Source: Jackrogersella multiformis (Eukaryota > Ascomycota > Sordariomycetes > Xylariales > Hypoxylaceae). Taken from it: 64,000 bases of DNA. Of this stretch, positions 21,641 to 33,596 are shown one piece after another. The DNA lies in contig CADCXD010000009.1 in the NCBI GenBank assembly GCA_902806575.1, forward strand, positions 248,001 to 312,000, in the 5' to 3' direction. The first letter of the stretch is position 1; each line of letters opens with the position of its first letter. The notes beneath the pieces were generated by a model that was not told where the DNA came from, made no database searches, and was given only the letters and a program-made list of their open reading frames with translations. The position numbers and the translations under genes were made by a program.

Positions 21641-23037
21641 TCATACACCGTTCGCCATGCTCCTGCCCTCCGGCTTATCCGGGAAGCCGAAGTTGATGCC
21701 GAAGGGCGGGTACACAAAGCGCTGGATCTTGCCCTCCTTGACGAGGCTGTCGGAGTAGTCGTTCAGGATCTTCATGTCCTCGGCGTCGAGGTCGACGATC
21801 TCGAGGTTGGCCTTGATGCGCGAGTCCGTGACGGACTTGGGTAGCACGGTGGAGCCCCTGGCGACTGTTGCGGTGCAAAATATGTTAGGATGGTGCCCGA
21901 GTATACAGATATACAATATATAATATACAAGATACAATAGGTAATATGCAATATAAATGACATATAAAGTAGGTAGGTAGGTAGGTAAGCAAGCAGGAGA
22001 ACCCAAGACTCACCATGATAACTCAACAGTACGGTCCCGGGACTCACGCCCTTCCTCTGCGCGACCTTGACCACGGGCTCGCTCTTCAGCAGCGGCCCGC
22101 CCGTGCTCCCCAGCGGGCTGTACGCCATGACGTGGATGCCCTTCTCCTTGCAGAAGTCGACGACCTCCTGCTGGGGCAGGGCGGGGTGGTTCTCGATCTG
22201 GTTGACGGCGGGCACGACGGCGGCCTTGGCGAGGAGCTGCTCGAGGTACCTCCTGCTATAGTTGCAGACGCCGATGCTCCTGGCCTTGCCGGTGGCCGGC
22301 AGCGCCTCCATCTGCTTCCACGTGGCGACGTGGTCGTGGTCCCAGACGATGTCGCGGCTCCCGTCCGCCAGCTTGGGGAAGCGGTCGTCGTTGCCGTCGG
22401 GGTTCAAGCCGATGGCCCAGTGCACCAGGAACAGGTCGACGTAGTCCAGGCCCAGGGCCTTGAGCGACTTGTCGAGCCCCAGCTCCGCGCGCGAGCTATA
22501 CGTGCTCCACAGCTTGGTCACCACGAAGATGTCCTCGCGCTTGACGTACCCGGCGTCGAAGGCCGCCTTCAGGCCCTGCCCGACCTCGTCCTCGTTCGCG
22601 TAGCAGTACGCCGCGTCGATCAGCCTGTACCCGCTCTTCAGGGCGAAGGTGACGGCCGCGGCGACTTCGCCAGGGGCTGATTGCCACGTTCCTGTTTTCC
22701 GGGGAGGGGGTCGTTAGTAAAGTGGGTAAGTACCTAGATGAGGTTATTTACGAAAAAGATATATAAAAAGTACAAAAAACAAAGAAATAACGTGGTTCGA
22801 AACGTTTACATTTGCATCGGAATCACATCGTTGGATACGCGACGACTCGACAACTCTCAATAGCGAGCATTTGCAGAGACGCCCGGGTATGTCCCCATCT
22901 TGTTGCATACCTAGATAATGTGAAGATAGGAGAAAAAGAGAGATGGAGGGAGGGAGGGGTACAGAACAGATCGACGTACCGAGCCCGACAGCGGGGATCT
23001 CGTGGCCCGAGTTGAGCTTGAACGAAGTGGGAGCCAT
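21641..23037 (-). CDS. NADPH aldo-keto reductase (glyceraldehyde/pentose reductase type)
   Basis: Exons 23037-22980, 22691-22014 and 21864-21641 give 319 residues. Junctions restore GLGTWQSAPGEV and LLSYHVARGSTVLPKS. The catalytic tetrad is visible as Asp45, Tyr50, Lys79 and His110 (LIDAAYCYANE, VVTKLW, FLVHW). The IGVCNYS segment and the coenzyme loop STVLPKSVTDSR are typical. Length fits fungal glycerol dehydrogenase/aldehyde reductase or xylose reductase groups; the LPKSVT cofactor loop looks more like the glyceraldehyde reductase side than the IPKSN of classical xylose reductases. It is very GC-rich and single-copy here. Intron 1 is unusually long (288 nt) for this genome. Confidence 0.9.
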
Positions 23038-24555
23038 CGTGAGCGAGTCTCTTCTGCTGGTAAACCGTTACGTTGGTGTTTTGTTTCTGCTACCGAACTG
23101 GCGTGGTTGCCACCTAACTGTAATAGTCTCGAGTGAGAGGAAAGAAGAGAGATTCGGGTTCAAAGTGGCACCCAAGTCCAATTTACAAGATACCTACCTA
23201 CTTTTAGCGACTACGTTAACGAAGGGAATTATTAGGGCGCATCCGGCAAAATAGATAGCGAGCGCGGACAGACTAGTAATGCCCACCAAGGTATATGAGG
23301 GAGCTATCCCCGTACTAGATGTAAGGTAGCATGGATAGGGGCAGGTTACAGATAGTCCAACCACCTGACTATATCTTTAGTTCCTGGGGTAGCCTAGTGG
23401 GGAGTTGAAGGGACAGTCCACCTGTTTCGCCTTTCGATGCTATAGGTAGCCCTATATGATGTGGCCCTATAGGAATAGGGGTTTGATATAAATATCATTG
23501 TATGTATAGAACCTAGGTATAAGGTATATATGGATGTGAAGAAACTCACCCTTTGAAATAGCAGAGGACTAAAGGGGTATGTAGAAGGTGGGGGTACACT
23601 ACTAGCCGGGTAAAAAAAGAGCTACGAAGTAGTTCGGTTATAGGGGGGAAAAGAAAAAGAAAGAAAAAGAAAGAAAATATAAGAACTTCGATATTTATTC
23701 CTATACTCATTCTCCCACTTTATTGTTACTACCATCTCAATCCATCTTTGTAGATACCTTCACAAGTAGGTAATATAAAGTATTTAATCTCGGCGCATAG
23801 AATATGACGAAACTAGAACATGCCCCTATACAGGTTCATGTTGAACTCTGCCAAAGAAGTAGAAGTATTGGGAGTCTGTATTCCGCATGCTACCCCCACC
23901 ACGATGGTGAAGTCGGGGTAGTCGGTTCCGGAGCATATTAATGGTCAGGAGTCGAAGATTTTATTCTGGGTGCGTTGTAGTGGGGTTATTCGCAAAATCC
24001 ACGACTCTTTAGTGGTAGATCTCGGCTGGATCCAAGACCGAAGAGTTCCTAGTCTGCGCATATGCCCTGGAGAACAGGTGGGATACATATTTTCTGTTAA
24101 TAAACCACCGATATCATGTATGCCGGAGAACCAAATATATTGCGAACAGTGTATGATTCAGTTATCTTGTCAACGCCTAGGCACCTTTCAAGACCGCAAA
24201 CACAAGGCAACCCCTAAGCTCTCAGATCATAGTTACGATCCAAGTTGTACTAGTGAAAGCATACCTACTCATAACCGTCTTAACTCTGAACTCCGATTCT
24301 GCAAGAGCCAAGAACCAAAAACCAATACTACATGTGCCCTCGCGTCAAACAGGTCGCCGCCATGCAAGTCATTACAAGTCTAATACGTGTAGGCCAACAA
24401 ACCAACTACCTCAGCCAGGGGGCGGATGGTGTAATAATGTACAAAGTCGAAGTAGTAATAGTAGTTGCAATAGTAGCCGTAGTAGTAGTACACCAGTGTT
24501 GCTACTAAATAGTCTTGTCCCGTCCCGTCTTCTCGTCTTGTATCATGTCGTCTTT
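23038..24555. other. Intergenic, 1.5 kb
   Basis: Promoter side of the reductase gene and 3' side of SED5. It holds a purine tract (AAAGAAAAAGA) at about 23647-23677 and an AGT-rich trinucleotide stretch at about 24447-24490, just beyond the last SED5 exon and probably in its 3' untranslated region. No gene was supported. Confidence 0.45.
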
Positions 24556-25816
24556 TTAACCCGCGATGAGAACCCATAATCTGTTTGTCATAGTTAGTTA
24601 CACCAGTCACACCGTATAGACAGGAGAGTTGGTGGGGGAGTAGGGACATAGAGGAAAAAGGGAAGACCCAAAAGAAACAATGACGAAAAGGAGACCTACA
24701 AAAAGAATATCATCAAAACCCCAAACATCTTCGCAATCAGCCACCGATTGCTCGACACGCGCGACCAGTACTTCAGCAGCTCCCTCTGCGCGCCCTGCAC
24801 GTTGTCCACGACGTCTTCCGTATTCGCGTCAATGCGCTGTATCATCTCGCTCTGCTCCGACACCATCTGCGCCAGCTGGCCGAAGATGGACCCCAGCTCG
24901 CCGATGGTCTTCTCAATAGCCTCGATAGCTTCGCCGCGCTGCTGGATGTACGAGTTCTGCGGCGCTGCCTCCTCCATCATCAGCAGCTGCTGGTCGCCTA
25001 TCGCTTGCGGCGGATTGAGAGTTAGAAGATCGGCGCCGGGGGATGGCGTGCCTCGGTTCGGCGTCCCGTAGAGAGGGGAGGCGGACTGTTGTTGGAGCGA
25101 TGAGGATTGCGCATGTTGCGATACAGAGGATATGAAGTTTTCGGTACGCGACCGCGACGCTTGGATGTTCTTGGTGCGGACCTCGAGCACGTCTTTGAAG
25201 TTGGCACCAACGTCACTAAGCTTGCCTTGTAACATCAGCACGATGTTTTTGTTGTGCTCGCCCTCCTGGTCCGCCTTCGGATGTTGTTGTCGCGTTAGTG
25301 TCTGCAAGCCGCCAATTTGCTGGTTGAGGGATGATAGATCTTGTTTTATTCTGGTCAAAGAAATGTTAGAGATATATCCGGAACATAGCTGAATGTTGGA
25401 GGGGAAGGATCTTACATGAAAGTAAGCTCGTTGATCTCGACGGGTCGATCATCGAATAGCGTCTTCCGTTTCGCCAGCTGCGCCAATTTCTCTAATTTCC
25501 CCTATGATATCGCGTTAGCAACTACACTCTCAGATACGTTTTCCCCTTCTTTCTTTCTTCTTTCTCTCTTTTCTGTCTCCTCGTCAAGTAAAAAGCATAC
25601 CATCGTAGCAGCGATCCCGCGCCCTATTTCGGCGGCGCGTCTCGCAAAGTCGGACCTCCGTTGTGGTTGCGCGTCGCCATTCGCGGCGGCCTTCTGCGAA
25701 TCTGACAAGAGAGATCTCCTCTGGGCGCCGACCTTAGACGAGACCTGTCGCCTCTGGACTTGGGTGAGCACGGATCGGAACTCGGCCGTGCGATCTTGTA
25801 TGGACGTGACGGCCAT
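24556..25816 (-). CDS. SED5: Golgi t-SNARE syntaxin-5 homologue
   Basis: Five exons on the minus strand, 25816-25601, 25501-25416, 25350-24700 and 24580-24556 plus their joins as listed (four coding segments in all), give 325 residues. The N-terminus SIQDRTAEFRSVL carries the D-R-T-x-E-F peptide that binds Sly1 in known Sed5/syntaxin-5. An Habc-like region follows (KLEKLAQLAKRKTLFDD, ELTFIIKQDLSSLNQQI), then the SNARE helix (IEAIEKTIGELGSIFGQLAQ, a Qa-type Gln near the centre) and the tail anchor NRWLIAKMFGVLMIFFL. The frame then hits TAG, but a GTAGGT donor at 24699 and CTAAC plus AAACAG before 24580 add a 25-nt exon coding LLWVLIAG, completing the membrane anchor as in other fungal Sed5 proteins. 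It acts in ER-Golgi fusion. Confidence 0.92.
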
Positions 25817-27350
25817 CCTGACGTAGTTGTCGGGATGGCTGGAATATATATGAGGAAACGCCACTTTTGCTTCTCTTCGTTATGTCGTGGTCGAGTCAGA
25901 CTTCTTCGTAGCAACCGGCGCGAGAATTGAGTGAGAAGATGGGATTCGAATAAAGAGGTCTAATCGTCTCCGTTGTAGATTCGATAAGGTATGTAGGTGG
26001 AATGTAAGATGTAGGACGTAGGAGGTAGGACGGTAGTGACAACGAAGAGAATTCGGAAAACCCGGATAAAGGAAATGGGTTGGTAGAATGGAAATCGTGA
26101 AAAGATGAAAAGGTGAAATGAGAAAGGTTCGAAGGTTCTCTAGACACTTCGTTATCTAAAGATTAAGTGTAGATTAGAACCTTATTAATGTAATATCGTT
26201 ATACTCGAATACTCGATAGGTGTTGTTTAAGGATTGTTTTACAATTTACAGTTCGCAGTAGATAATGTTAACAGACTGACAGAGTTCAGCCTTAAAACTC
26301 TCCTGAGGCCAACTTGTTTATTTGAGAAATTGCAAGGGGCCAAGAGAACCTTGGAAGTTACAGTGTGGCGGTGCCTACCTGGGTATGTGCTTTCCGCAAT
26401 CTCGTACGAATTGGATGCCGTGATGCCGTACCTAGGTAGTTAGTGTTGGTAGGTACCTTGGTACTTACTGCCCGTCAGCTTTGAAACGAAACATTGCGGT
26501 ACAGTGGGCCAATGTCCAATGGATCCCGCCAAACACCTGGGTACTAGTGTACACTAGACTTGGCTGACATAATTATTACCTGCGGCTTGGCATTATTTGT
26601 GAGCACTTGCACATCACAACTATGAAATCATCCCTCAATCCAATCCTCAATCTAATTCTTACAACTTCTTACAACTTCTTATGCCAACAGTCAACTACCG
26701 ATGACAATACCAAACATTTACTCATCCATCACATACATGTACGGCATCACATACATGTACGGCACATAACCATATTCGAATGGACAACTTCAACCTTCAC
26801 AATAGCTTTATTTTATTACTCTTCATTTCATTTTAATACCTACCTTAAGTACCCAGGCAAATATGATAGGTATTTCCATAAATCCACCTCGCATCTGATA
26901 TCTCATCGCGTCTCACTTGATCTGATTCCAACAACAATAAGCACTAACTTCCGCCGGGGTATGTAAGCAAGTAGGTACTCTAGGTCTGTCTAGGTACCTA
27001 ACTAAACTGAAGAAACCAAGGTGCATAGAAACCAAAAGGTGTATATATCCGCCGCACGTATCCGCATCCATATGAATATCGAAAATCGTAATAGAAAAAG
27101 GTGTCAAGTATCCCAAGCCAATTACATCTTAGATCTTTAAATCCTTGAATCTTTAAATCAAAATTCCCAGGCTACCACTCCTGCCGCGAGATAAACGCAT
27201 TTTATCTTATGTGCCGTGCTGTGTTGTGTTATGATGTACTCTTCTCACACCACCATCGATCCTCACGACAGTCTTCAAAACATTGGAGTAACACCACCCT
27301 AGATACGTAGACAGGTGGATAGGCAAGGTAGAGGCAAGGTAAACAAGCGC
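25817..27350. other. Intergenic between SED5 and the long disordered-protein gene
   Basis: 1.5 kb with a tandem 18-bp duplication at 26727-26762 and palindromic GGTACC/CCTAGG motifs near 26429-26462 and 26990. It contains the SED5 promoter and the 3' untranslated region of the gene ending at 27351. No coding sequence seen. Confidence 0.5.
26727..26762. repeat. Tandem 18-bp duplication
   Basis: CATCACATACATGTACGG occurs twice in immediate succession. A local slippage or duplication product; no function evident. Confidence 0.85.
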
Positions 27351-30300
27351 CTACTCCCAATCGCCAAACTCGCCGGCCCCGTACGGATTCCACTCCTGGC
27401 CGGGATACGACGTGGCGCTCATAATAGGAATACCGTCGTCGTCGTCGTTAACAGCAGCCAGCTCGACGGGCTCCTCCACGAGGATCTTCTCTTCCGAGTC
27501 CATATTCGACGACACCTCCTTCTGCGAGAACGACGAGTCCTCCGACCCGAGGCCCGTGTCCATCACCACAACAGTCCCTCCGACTCCGGCCGCCACTCCC
27601 AGTCCCACCGCCGCGCCGTTGACAGACCGGCTCCGCTCCGAGCCGGCGTACTTCGTATTCTCGTCCTGAACCTGCTCCTGCCCCTGCCCCCGCCCCTGCC
27701 GCTGGATATGCGCCTGGTGGTAATTGACCCTCGGCGTAGCATCGTATATATCGCCGACGTCGTTGCCGCCCCTCAGATCGTTCGCGCGGTCGACATTAAT
27801 ATTCAGGCTCGTGCTAGAGACCTGGTGGAACGGCATGCGCGGGCCGGGCGGCTCGGGGCTGACGCTGGCGGCGCGCGCGGCGATGATGTCGGGGCTCAGC
27901 GACGACGGGTCACGGAGCGGCGATGCCGCCGCCACCATCTTGCTTACGAGGCGGCCGGGCTGGGCCTCGGGCTCCTGCGGCGGGAGGAGGATTTGTCTCC
28001 CCGGCGCGTGGGTCGGGGAGAAAGCGCGCGCTGTCGCTGGCGACAGAGGACCGTCTTGCGATGGTCCGGGCTGCCGGGTCGGCGGGTGCGGGTGCGGGAC
28101 GTTGCTGCTCATGGCCGTCGCGATATGCTGGTGCTGCGGGCGCGGGCCGTCGTCGCTATCGCTAGGGGGAGACACGTTCGGGTCCGAAGGCTTGGACTGC
28201 TGGGGGGCGGCGGCGCCGGGCACAGGGATATCCGGCTTTCGCATCGACTCCGGGCTCTGGGCGCTGTTCGGAGCGCTGCCCCAGTTGGAGCTCGACGGGG
28301 TATGCGCTTCCGTGTTCGGGGCTTGCTGCTGGGGGTGGGGTTGTTGCGGCCCGCTCTGTTGCAGTTGCTGGGATGGCTGGTTGCGTAGGAATTGCGCGGG
28401 CACGGGTGGAGGGGCTTGATGGTCGTATCTATATTGATCCTGTGATGGACGGGGAGGCGGGGTGGGCGCCATGTCTAAGAACGTGCCCTTTTCGGACGGT
28501 GTGGGAGTGCTCGATCCCGAACCGCCTTGTCTTTGAATAGACGGTGGTTGGCCCGGCTGTGCTTGTCCGGGATGTAGTCCGTGGCCCGGCATCGCTCGCG
28601 GATCCAACTGTTGCCGTGGAGCACCTGGCGGTCCGAAGGACTGGAATTGTTGATTCGACGCCTGCGGTGGGCTAGGACGTCCAACATTATACGGCGAAGG
28701 GGCTATCATACCCGCGTTGCCGTAGCCGTGAACAGCCTCGTAGCCTCGGGGGATAGGAACTTGGTCGTAATGTGGCTCTAAGTTTTGTTGAGACTTTCGA
28801 CGTTGCTGGCCCAGCGCTTGGGCTTTTAGATTGGCGATCTGAGGATTCTGACCGCGACCTGCTTGCGTCTGAGGCAGCAGCTCGCCACGTCCAGCTCCCG
28901 TCATCATCGGAACCTCTCCCGGACCGAAGGGTGGCCCTCCCAGGCGTTGTGACGCCCCGCGGCCTTGACCAGGCGACATTTGATTTTGCGGCGGGTTACC
29001 CATGGGGCCTCGGGGACCAGCCGATGGTGGTCCGTTTCCAGGTGGACGCGTCGTAGGTTGACCGGCCTGTTGGGAACGTGCCATATGCGGATGCGGAGGG
29101 GTCTGATGACCCGGCGGAGGTTTGTGCGGCTGGGGAGACTGGCTGGGATCAGACTGCTTACTACCTCGTTTAAACGCGCCGAGAAGCTTCGCCGTGGCAC
29201 TCTTCTCTTTAGATTCCTTAGGCGGCTGGGTTGTGCCGATATTCTTGCCTTTGCTATCGACACCAAAGAACTTCGCTATAGTCTTCTGTTGGTCCGGAGG
29301 GATGGCAGGGTTCCCCACGAACCTCGGCGGCATTCCTTGCGCGTTTTGGTAAAGTTGGCCTGGACGATGCTGGTTAGCGTAGGAAAAGTTAAGCCCCCAG
29401 GGCTGTGGGAACTGTCCTGGGTTGTTCTGAGGACCAAACCCGGACGGTGAACCCTGACCCGGCTGTGACATGCCGGGCTGCCTTTGAAAGTTGTCGTGGG
29501 GTTGGCCCGGTATCTGTCGGTCCTGCGAAGGTGAAAACGGCCCTCGAGGGGAGAGCTGCGTGCCTGGCTGAAAACTCACTTCGCCAGCTTGAGGTATGAT
29601 AAGCGGGCGTCCTGGGGATGGAAGAGACGTCTGGCGCACATGTCCTAACTTACCAAGAGTGGGGCTTTGCTGGCCAGATGGCAGACGGCTAGATAGTCTA
29701 TTTTCTTCCTCGGTACCATCAGGTCGAGGAGACGGATCGCTAGATTTGGCCGACTGTGTAGCGTTCTTCGTGTGCGTGGAGGAGGTAGGCGACGCTCCAT
29801 CTTGCTTCGAAAAACCAGATCCCACGGGTTTTCTGCTGGGAGCATTTCGGGCCACAGACGGTGACCCACTAGCATCCGGAGATGACGGGCGTGAATGGCG
29901 AGGCGAGTCTCGTGGGAGTAAGCCAGATACTGAAAAAATGTCCTCCTCTCCAGGCTGTTTATTCATATTTCTAGCGTCAGCGTCTTGTGCGGTAGATGGT
30001 CGTACAGTCGTCTGCGAGCCTTGCTGGGATCCCGTTTGTGATCGTTGGCTAGGCGAGAATGGCGGCTCGCCAGACTGGTACTGGGATGCTACGGTTATTT
30101 CTGATGGTCGCCGCATCCTAACCTGCTGTGCAGTCAAGAGAAGCTGGGGCGTCATAGGTGTTGGTTTATGATCCTGTGGATTTGGCTGGCCCGGTGACAT
30201 GGGCTGTTGTGGCATGCGCTGCTGCTGTCCTGGCGGGCCTTGGATAGGGGGTTGTTGACCAACATTCATCTGGAGAGGGCGAAAAGGTTGTCCGGGAGGC

Positions 30301-32036
30301 GGCATCTGACCGGGTCTAAATTGGCCGGGCAGCGTGGGAAACTGTTGCGGTGGTCGCTGAGCCGGCGGCGGTGTTTGCTGACTCTGCTGTTTCGACTCCG
30401 GGGGCTTGGATCCTTGCTTGTTGAAAAGCCCGCCCAAGAATCCGCCCATAGGTTTCTTTTCACGTTCATCCTCGCCTTGGAGATGTTGGGTTTCCGGGGG
30501 TCGCATTCCGCCAGTGCTGGTTCGTCCTATCCCAAGAGGAGGACTTGCTAATGGACTTGGTTGTCCAAGAGGCCCTTGCCCCGTCTGAGTTCTCATCGGG
30601 CCCTGAAATGAAGGTTTCGGGGAATGATATGCCGTGCTCGGCTTCGCAGGCTGGTCATCCTTTGCCCCGTCCTTTGCATTTCCAACCCCCTTGATCATAC
30701 CCGTGAGCTCGGATAACCGTTTCTTCATCGATACATGCTCCGTGTTATCATCATGATCGAAGGTAGAAGTCCTGGGGAGGCCAAGGTTAGACTTCTGCTT
30801 CGGTTGGTGCTTGCTATGATTAGTTCCTGTGCCGAAAAACGAGCCCTTTTCCTTTCCAGGCGCATTTTGGTCGGGGCCTTGTTCGGCACCCGTGTTGCGG
30901 CGGTTAGGCAGGCTAAAGAACCCTGAGCCTCGCCTACTACCACCATCTTTAGGTCGGTCCTCACTAGTAGCACTTGAGACCGACGCTTCATCAACATGAA
31001 CTAGTTGACAGTTAATTTAGATAGGTACCGCCGGGGCATGTTGTTTAGTTAAGGTCAACTTACGATCCATCTCCCTGCTAGGTCCAGCTTCACGAGGCCC
31101 CCTCTCCCCTTGAGTCGCAATGTTGTTAGGTCCGCCTCGAAAAAGAGACTGGCTGGGCTGATGTAGAAGCATGGCTTGGGATTGCTCATGGTCGTGGGGG
31201 ATAAAGATGTTATGGTTACGAAACCGCTCTGCTGAGACTGGAGGTATGTTATTGCTGTTTTTCCTCGGCCGCGATCCAGATATGCCTTGCCCCTTCACCG
31301 GCGGCGTCGCATCTTCAGTTTCCTTATCATACGCGTTATACCCTGATTGCTGTTGCGACGGGCTGTTTGCGCCTGGGCGTTTGTGCTGGATTAAAGGTTC
31401 CGAGAGATGAGACTCCTCCAGCTTCCATTGGCCACCGGGAGGAAACTTCTGGATGGGATTACCATTGCCTGCCATTTGCTGCGAAATGAAGGGCTGACCT
31501 TGATTCTGCATACGCGATGGGCCAGGTTGTCCGGGCATTTGGCTGAATTGCTGAGGCGGTCCCATAGGTCCTCCTCTTCCCATGAACATCTGCTGCGGGA
31601 ACCCATTGGGCTGAGGGGCGCCTCTGCCGGCTGCAAACCCGTTGGGGTTTTGGGGCGGGCCATTGGCAAAAGCGGGATACTGCTGCGATGGTGCTCGGGT
31701 GAAGTTCTGATAATGATTTGGATAGACAATTGCTTGATTTCCCTGTCCTTGTCCCTGACCCGGATTGGGTACGTGCCCATTGCCGTTTTGGTAATTCATG
31801 GCCTCTTTTATCGGGGGCACTGGAGGGACATCATTATCTGAAGACCCAACTGGTGACGGGGTCGTGTCGTCCTCATCGGCGCCAAGCTTCTTTCTCGACA
31901 GTAGGTCGAACGTTGAAGTTCTGCGGATGGGCGGCAGAGGTTGAAAGCTGGAGCTAGAGCTAGGATTGCCCTCCTGAGGGCGAGAATCACCGAGAGCTGG
32001 CGAGTTTGACCTGTCAGCAGCCATGGAGACTGTCAT
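27351..32036 (-). CDS. Very long, Pro/Gln/Ser-rich disordered protein
   Basis: Two exons, 32036-31064 and 31000-27351, joined across a 63-nt intron (GTAAGT, acceptor AACTAG), give 1540 residues. Almost the whole chain is low complexity, rich in Pro, Gln, Gly and Ser. Short ordered-looking islands repeat: RTSTFD occurs twice (IRRTSTFDLLSRKK near residue 38, and LPRTSTFDHDDN after the intron), and basic-aromatic patches recur (GFFSLPNRR, GSFFGTGTNHSK, FLGGLFNKQGSK, KLLGAFKRGSK). The C-terminus is acidic and aromatic (EWNPYGAGEFGDWE). A second in-frame ATG four codons in (32024) has better context. No family was recognised; the repeated patches could be short linear docking motifs of a scaffold. 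Confidence 0.75.
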
Positions 32037-33333
32037 AATATACCTATAATGATAGTCTGACGTGGGCGGACAATTGGACAGTTATGGTTAAAGGGTTAAG
32101 GGCGCGATGTCACTTTGACGCATCTGTTCAATCCACTATAGGTAATTAAATGCGCAACATTATGCTATGCTATGCTTGCTTGCTAGTACTTGATTCGAGT
32201 TTGCTGGTGCAGAACCCGCTGCAATGCTGCCGGCGCTTTCGACCGGCTTACGTTTGAAAAAGTCTCCTTCCACTAAGAGACTGGAGTGCTGGAGAGTGAT
32301 TCCCGACTAGGCCGGTGGTTGCTGAGAGGCGTCTGTATGTACAATTGATGAGTCGCAGATGGAGGTTTGTCGTCGCGAAAACCCCGAGATATGAATTCAA
32401 ACAGAGAGGAAAAGAAAAGCGTGTCTCGGAAATAGGCAAAACTAGACCGGGCTGAACACGCGAGAGAAGGCAAGAAAGTACCTCATCAGCCAATGATGCA
32501 GCTTGCCCTAGAGAGGAAATGATTATGTAGGTAGGTAGGGTGAGCAATCCTGGATTCGCCGTCGGAAATGTGAATGAGACACGATATTGATATTGAGAGA
32601 CGAAGATGAAGAGGCAGAGTTATAGTTAGAGCGCAAGCGACGGTAAGAGAGACGACGTGTTCGCGTCTACCGTAGCAGTGTTGGTATGTTAGATGAAGAA
32701 GAGGCGGAATATAGAATTGAAATTGCTAGGATGCCTAGAAAGGCTGGGATGAACAGCTAAACCAGACGACGGATGGGATGGGATGGGGGTGTGATGGGCT
32801 GGATACCGCCAGGATAGGCTTGGTTGGTAGGATCCAATTCTTTTATTACTGGTACCTGGAGCTGAAGATGAGTTGACATGATTGGTCAGGCCTCTCCTGG
32901 TTCTGTTTTCTTCAGGCTCCAAGGCTCCAGGGCTCCAGAGCTCTCTGATGACGATAATCCCGGGCCGTCTCCTGCTCTTGCTTCTAGTGTAGTGATTGGC
33001 AGGACTGGACTGACTAGGCCCCCCTGTTCAGTTCTCCAGTAGGGCCACAGTAGGGCTGCTACGAGCCCCAGGGCTAGGTATTCCGGATGTTACAGATGAC
33101 AATTACCCTTACGAATAGGAAGGGCGAGCCAGTGACTCGGGCACCTAGGTCTAGCTAGTAATGAAGAAGCTGAGATGAAAGTTGACGACGGCACCTTTGT
33201 GGGGGCTAAAAATAAAATAAAATAAAATGAACAGCTACCCTACCTAGGTAGGTACCTAGGTATTATGTACATACCACTTGCTTCCGGGATGCTTGGGAAC
33301 TGCAGATTTGGGGGCGTAATAAAATAAAAAGGC
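32037..33333. other. Intergenic upstream of the long disordered-protein gene
   Basis: 1.3 kb, probably its promoter and a long leader. It contains an (AAAAT)n run near 33210-33229 and a compound palindrome at 33241-33262. No gene was supported. Confidence 0.45.
33241..33262. repeat. Compound TACCTAGGTA palindromes
   Basis: Two TACCTAGGTA palindromes separated by two bases. A clear example of the dispersed CCTAGG/GGTACC motif. Confidence 0.85.
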
Positions 33334-33596
33334 TTATTGGTGTGGAGAAGATTTCTTCTGGTCACTGCTCTGGGGCTCGGGCCAGGGTGGCTGTGTTGGC
33401 GGAATAGCGTACCTCTTCTTTATTTGCCCCCTCCTCCTCGAGCCAATGAAGCGAGAGATGTAAATGAAGATACCGAAGAGGAGTGCTAGTGAAAAAGGAC
33501 GATATCCCCTGTTAGCACGTGCGGGATACGGTTAACGTCGAGGTCGAACTACTTACGATGAGTCCCGAATATGCTGCTAGTCTTCCTAACCAAATC
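33334..33596 (-). CDS. Last two exons of a possible small membrane protein
   Basis: On the minus strand, 33596-33557 and 33485-33334 flank a textbook 71-nt intron (GTAAGT, GCTAAC, TTCACTAG). They encode DLVRKTSSIFGTHP, a hydrophobic helix LLFGIFIYISRF, a basic stop-transfer block GSRRRGQIKKR, and a Pro-rich tail ending at TAA 33336-33334. That is the shape of a small single-pass membrane protein. The 5' end is unresolved. An open segment starting with ATG at 34194 (MGFVEDRGSLKSAK...) has a GTGAGC donor near 34038 in the same phase and could be the first exon, but the intron would be ~440 nt. No family recognised. Confidence 0.4.

Noticed and set aside
23970..24383. Open frame of 137 codons in the spacer before SED5
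   Set aside because: Starts with GTG, has no recognisable motif, helix pattern or splice partner, and its composition is that of the spacer.
27315..28419. Two long plus-strand frames
   Set aside because: They mirror the Pro/Gln-rich repeat text of the minus-strand gene and have no ordered segments of their own.
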